Shown here: positions 62,101 through 64,000 of the stretch, piece by piece
Position numbering within the stretch: position 1 is the stretch's first letter
Layout: every line of letters starts with the position of its first letter
DNA from: Aptenodytes patagonicus
Lineage: Eukaryota; Chordata; Aves; Sphenisciformes; Spheniscidae
Assembly: GCF_965638725.1 (NCBI RefSeq)
Contig: NC_134955.1
Span: 10,816,316 to 10,880,315, forward strand
Length of the DNA stretch: 64,000 nt
Direction of reading: 5' to 3'
Made by a program: the position numbers and the translations under genes
The notes under the pieces: model-generated
The model's database searches: none
The model's input: only the letters and a program-made list of their open reading frames with translations
Told to the model about the DNA's origin: nothing

Positions 62101-64000
62101 GTGAAACAGTACATAGATTTACAAAAATAGTGGTTTCATATCAGGTATTATATATAGAAAATTATTGAGTAATGATTTCTGCTCAGATTTATCTGCTTTC
62201 AGAATCTGTAACTCCTTGCATATGAGGTGCCACAAACTTCGTAAGTGACTATATAGTTATTACTCGATCTTACCTCATGACAGTTGTGGTCAATATTATC
62301 AGAATGATAGTAAGAAGGTGAGCAGAGTTGAGCAAAACTTTAGTAAACCTGGAGGACTTGGTGGCTTCCCAGGAGCTTTGGCTTCTTCAGAGAAACAAGA
62401 TCATTGCTGCTCTTACTGGACCTCATGTAGCCTCAGAATGATGAGAGTACTTTTTCCCTAACTAGCTTTCTTACCTGGTTTCTGAGTCTCAAAAATTCGG
62501 TGACAGTGACAAGTTCTCATTATTTCAGACTAGATGGTCATGATTCGTATCCTGCTTCAGCAGAAGCAGGTTTTCTTTCCGTAGTGAGAAAATCACAAGA
62601 TACGAGTTTCTCTTTGCTTTTTAGTTTGCCTCCTCCAGTCTGACTATAATTTTAGTAGCATAATAAGTAAGTAAAGATATCCCTATGTAAATCTTTTTTT
62701 TTTGTTCATGACTTCTAATTCAAAATGTTCTTCTAATATAAATTGTTAATGAATGAATAATGTTTGAAGCCATGAATAATTAGGGTTGATTTATTCAATT
62801 TATTTTCACCTGTAATCTGGCATATTTTATATTACCTGTTTGGAATTTTAAAACCTTATGAACTGCCTCAAGCATCTCCTCTCATGTTCCCCTTCTCTGT
62901 TGGATAAATTGCCATATAAACTAATGAACTTCAGAGCAATTAGCTTGCTGAGACCCTGTTTCTTTCACAATTCCCAAGATTTGTACTACAATGAATTATG
63001 CAATTCATTGGTCTCTCCACCAGGGCAAAAACTTCATTACTAGCCACTATCAATGCCCTAGCCAATTTTCAGTCACTTCTTCAAATTAACTTAACCTGGA
63101 AATGCTTCTTGAATGAGTGGAAATTGCAGGGTCTACTGTCAAGTACAGTGATTTTGTCGTATACCACATCAAACCTAATACAAGTTATACTCGGAGTGGA
63201 TTTTTCTTCTTGAATTTCTATCAGTGACTTTTCAAGAGTTGATTTAAAGATGTGAACAATAGACAGTAGCTGGGTTAGTCCTTTGTCATACGAAAATGTC
63301 AATTATTTTCTTCTTTTGGAAGATGAGTGTTTCTGTAATAGGACTCTCTATTCTTGTATCTTGAAAACAAATAGAAGAGATGTCCTACTGCCAGAGATCG
63401 ATATGATTGCATGTTTAAGAAAGATCAGAATTCTACCTGCATATTTCTGCTATTTCTAAAAACAATAGTTTGTTCCCTTGGGGTTACAGAACATATTTGT
63501 TTTATTCTATATCTAAATAAAGAATGTGTATCTACTGTATCTAGAAAAGTTTCCTCTAAGAGCTTTTTTTTTGGCTAACTAGCTTTTACTTGAGTTAAAT
63601 TTCTGAAGCTGTGGAATGTAGGTAACTTTATACTTTGCTTCATCAAGTGTTACGTTTTTGACATGAAGTGGGAAATTATTTTCGTCTTAATTTTGTGGAC
63701 ACTACTTAGCCTTGCCTTTTAAAAGGCAAGATGCCCTGTTCGGCTTCCGGGTCGTTAAGAGTTGCAAGGATAAATATTTTCTAAGAGTTTAAACAAACTA
63801 GAAAACCCTTAGGTGCTTCAGAATATCACCTTCTGTCAGCCTTTGTTCATGACTATCTGTAATTCTGCCTACTGAAGTATCATCTCACACAATTTCTACT
63901 CAGCCACACCTTCTCTCCATTTGAGATCAGATATTCTGCTTCCCAAGTTGGCATTGTTTTCAGCTTGAGATAGTATTCACGGGGTCCATTTTTGAATGGT

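Larger units (their letters stand above)
49551..64000. other. Upstream flank of BMAL1, distal part
   Basis: 14.4 kb without a recognisable gene. It holds a T12-G10 junction just to its left-hand side of position 49853, a 20-bp tandem duplication at 53081-53119 and scattered short AT repeats. All open frames are under 120 codons and none resembles a known family. Confidence 0.7.

Noticed and set aside
1..64000. CRISPR arrays, operons, bacterial-type genes, tRNA or rRNA genes
   Set aside because: None seen; spliced vertebrate gene structure and avian repeats explain the window.

Overview
This window is avian nuclear DNA. It carries the 5' two-thirds of the circadian clock gene BMAL1 (ARNTL) on the minus strand and about 20 kb of upstream sequence. 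Bird origin is shown by a young CR1 LINE with the typical avian CR1 3' end, a fragment of a neoavian ERVL-type LTR, and BMAL1 protein features such as the LDGFPFEE cassette. The window does not settle the species; the CR1 and LTR types suggest a non-galliform bird.

BMAL1 runs right to left. The promoter lies in a CpG island at about 43.27-44.56 kb. It has two ROR/REV-ERB elements, AAAGTAGGTTA and AAAGTAGGTCA, in the order known from the mammalian Bmal1 promoter. A first non-coding exon probably ends at 43812, and a second candidate leader exon lies at 43186-43221. A leader intron of about 29 kb follows, and the start codon is at 14765. Ten coding exons (14773 down to 1286) give a continuous frame for residues 1-362 plus two bases of codon 363: the N-terminal NLS, bHLH domain, PAS-A, the linker with the SUMO-type VKVE site, and the start of PAS-B. 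All junctions are GT-AG and every codon phase agrees. The rest of PAS-B and the transactivation domain lie beyond the left edge.

Three splicing features stand out. The bHLH exon ends in a perfect 42-bp tandem duplication that copies its 5' splice site, so a 14-residue in-frame insertion is possible. The last exon in the window has a tandem NAGNAG acceptor, which can include or omit one alanine. A 21-nt microexon encodes the seven-residue cassette.

Repeats within the BMAL1 introns are a 2.1-kb CR1 at 16.74-18.83 kb with a 482-codon reverse-transcriptase ORF and two homopolymer frameshifts, an older CR1 piece at 22.39-22.72 kb, an ancient reptile-type CR1 3' end at 29.98-30.38 kb, and a short LTR fragment at 5.98-6.06 kb. 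The right 20 kb (44.56-64 kb) shows no recognisable protein gene. It holds a MIR-like SINE at 49.4 kb and, near the island, an unusual CATCA/TGATG-rich segment. Plus-strand composition appears to change from A/C-rich to T/G-rich across the CpG island, which would fit divergent transcription or a replication origin there.
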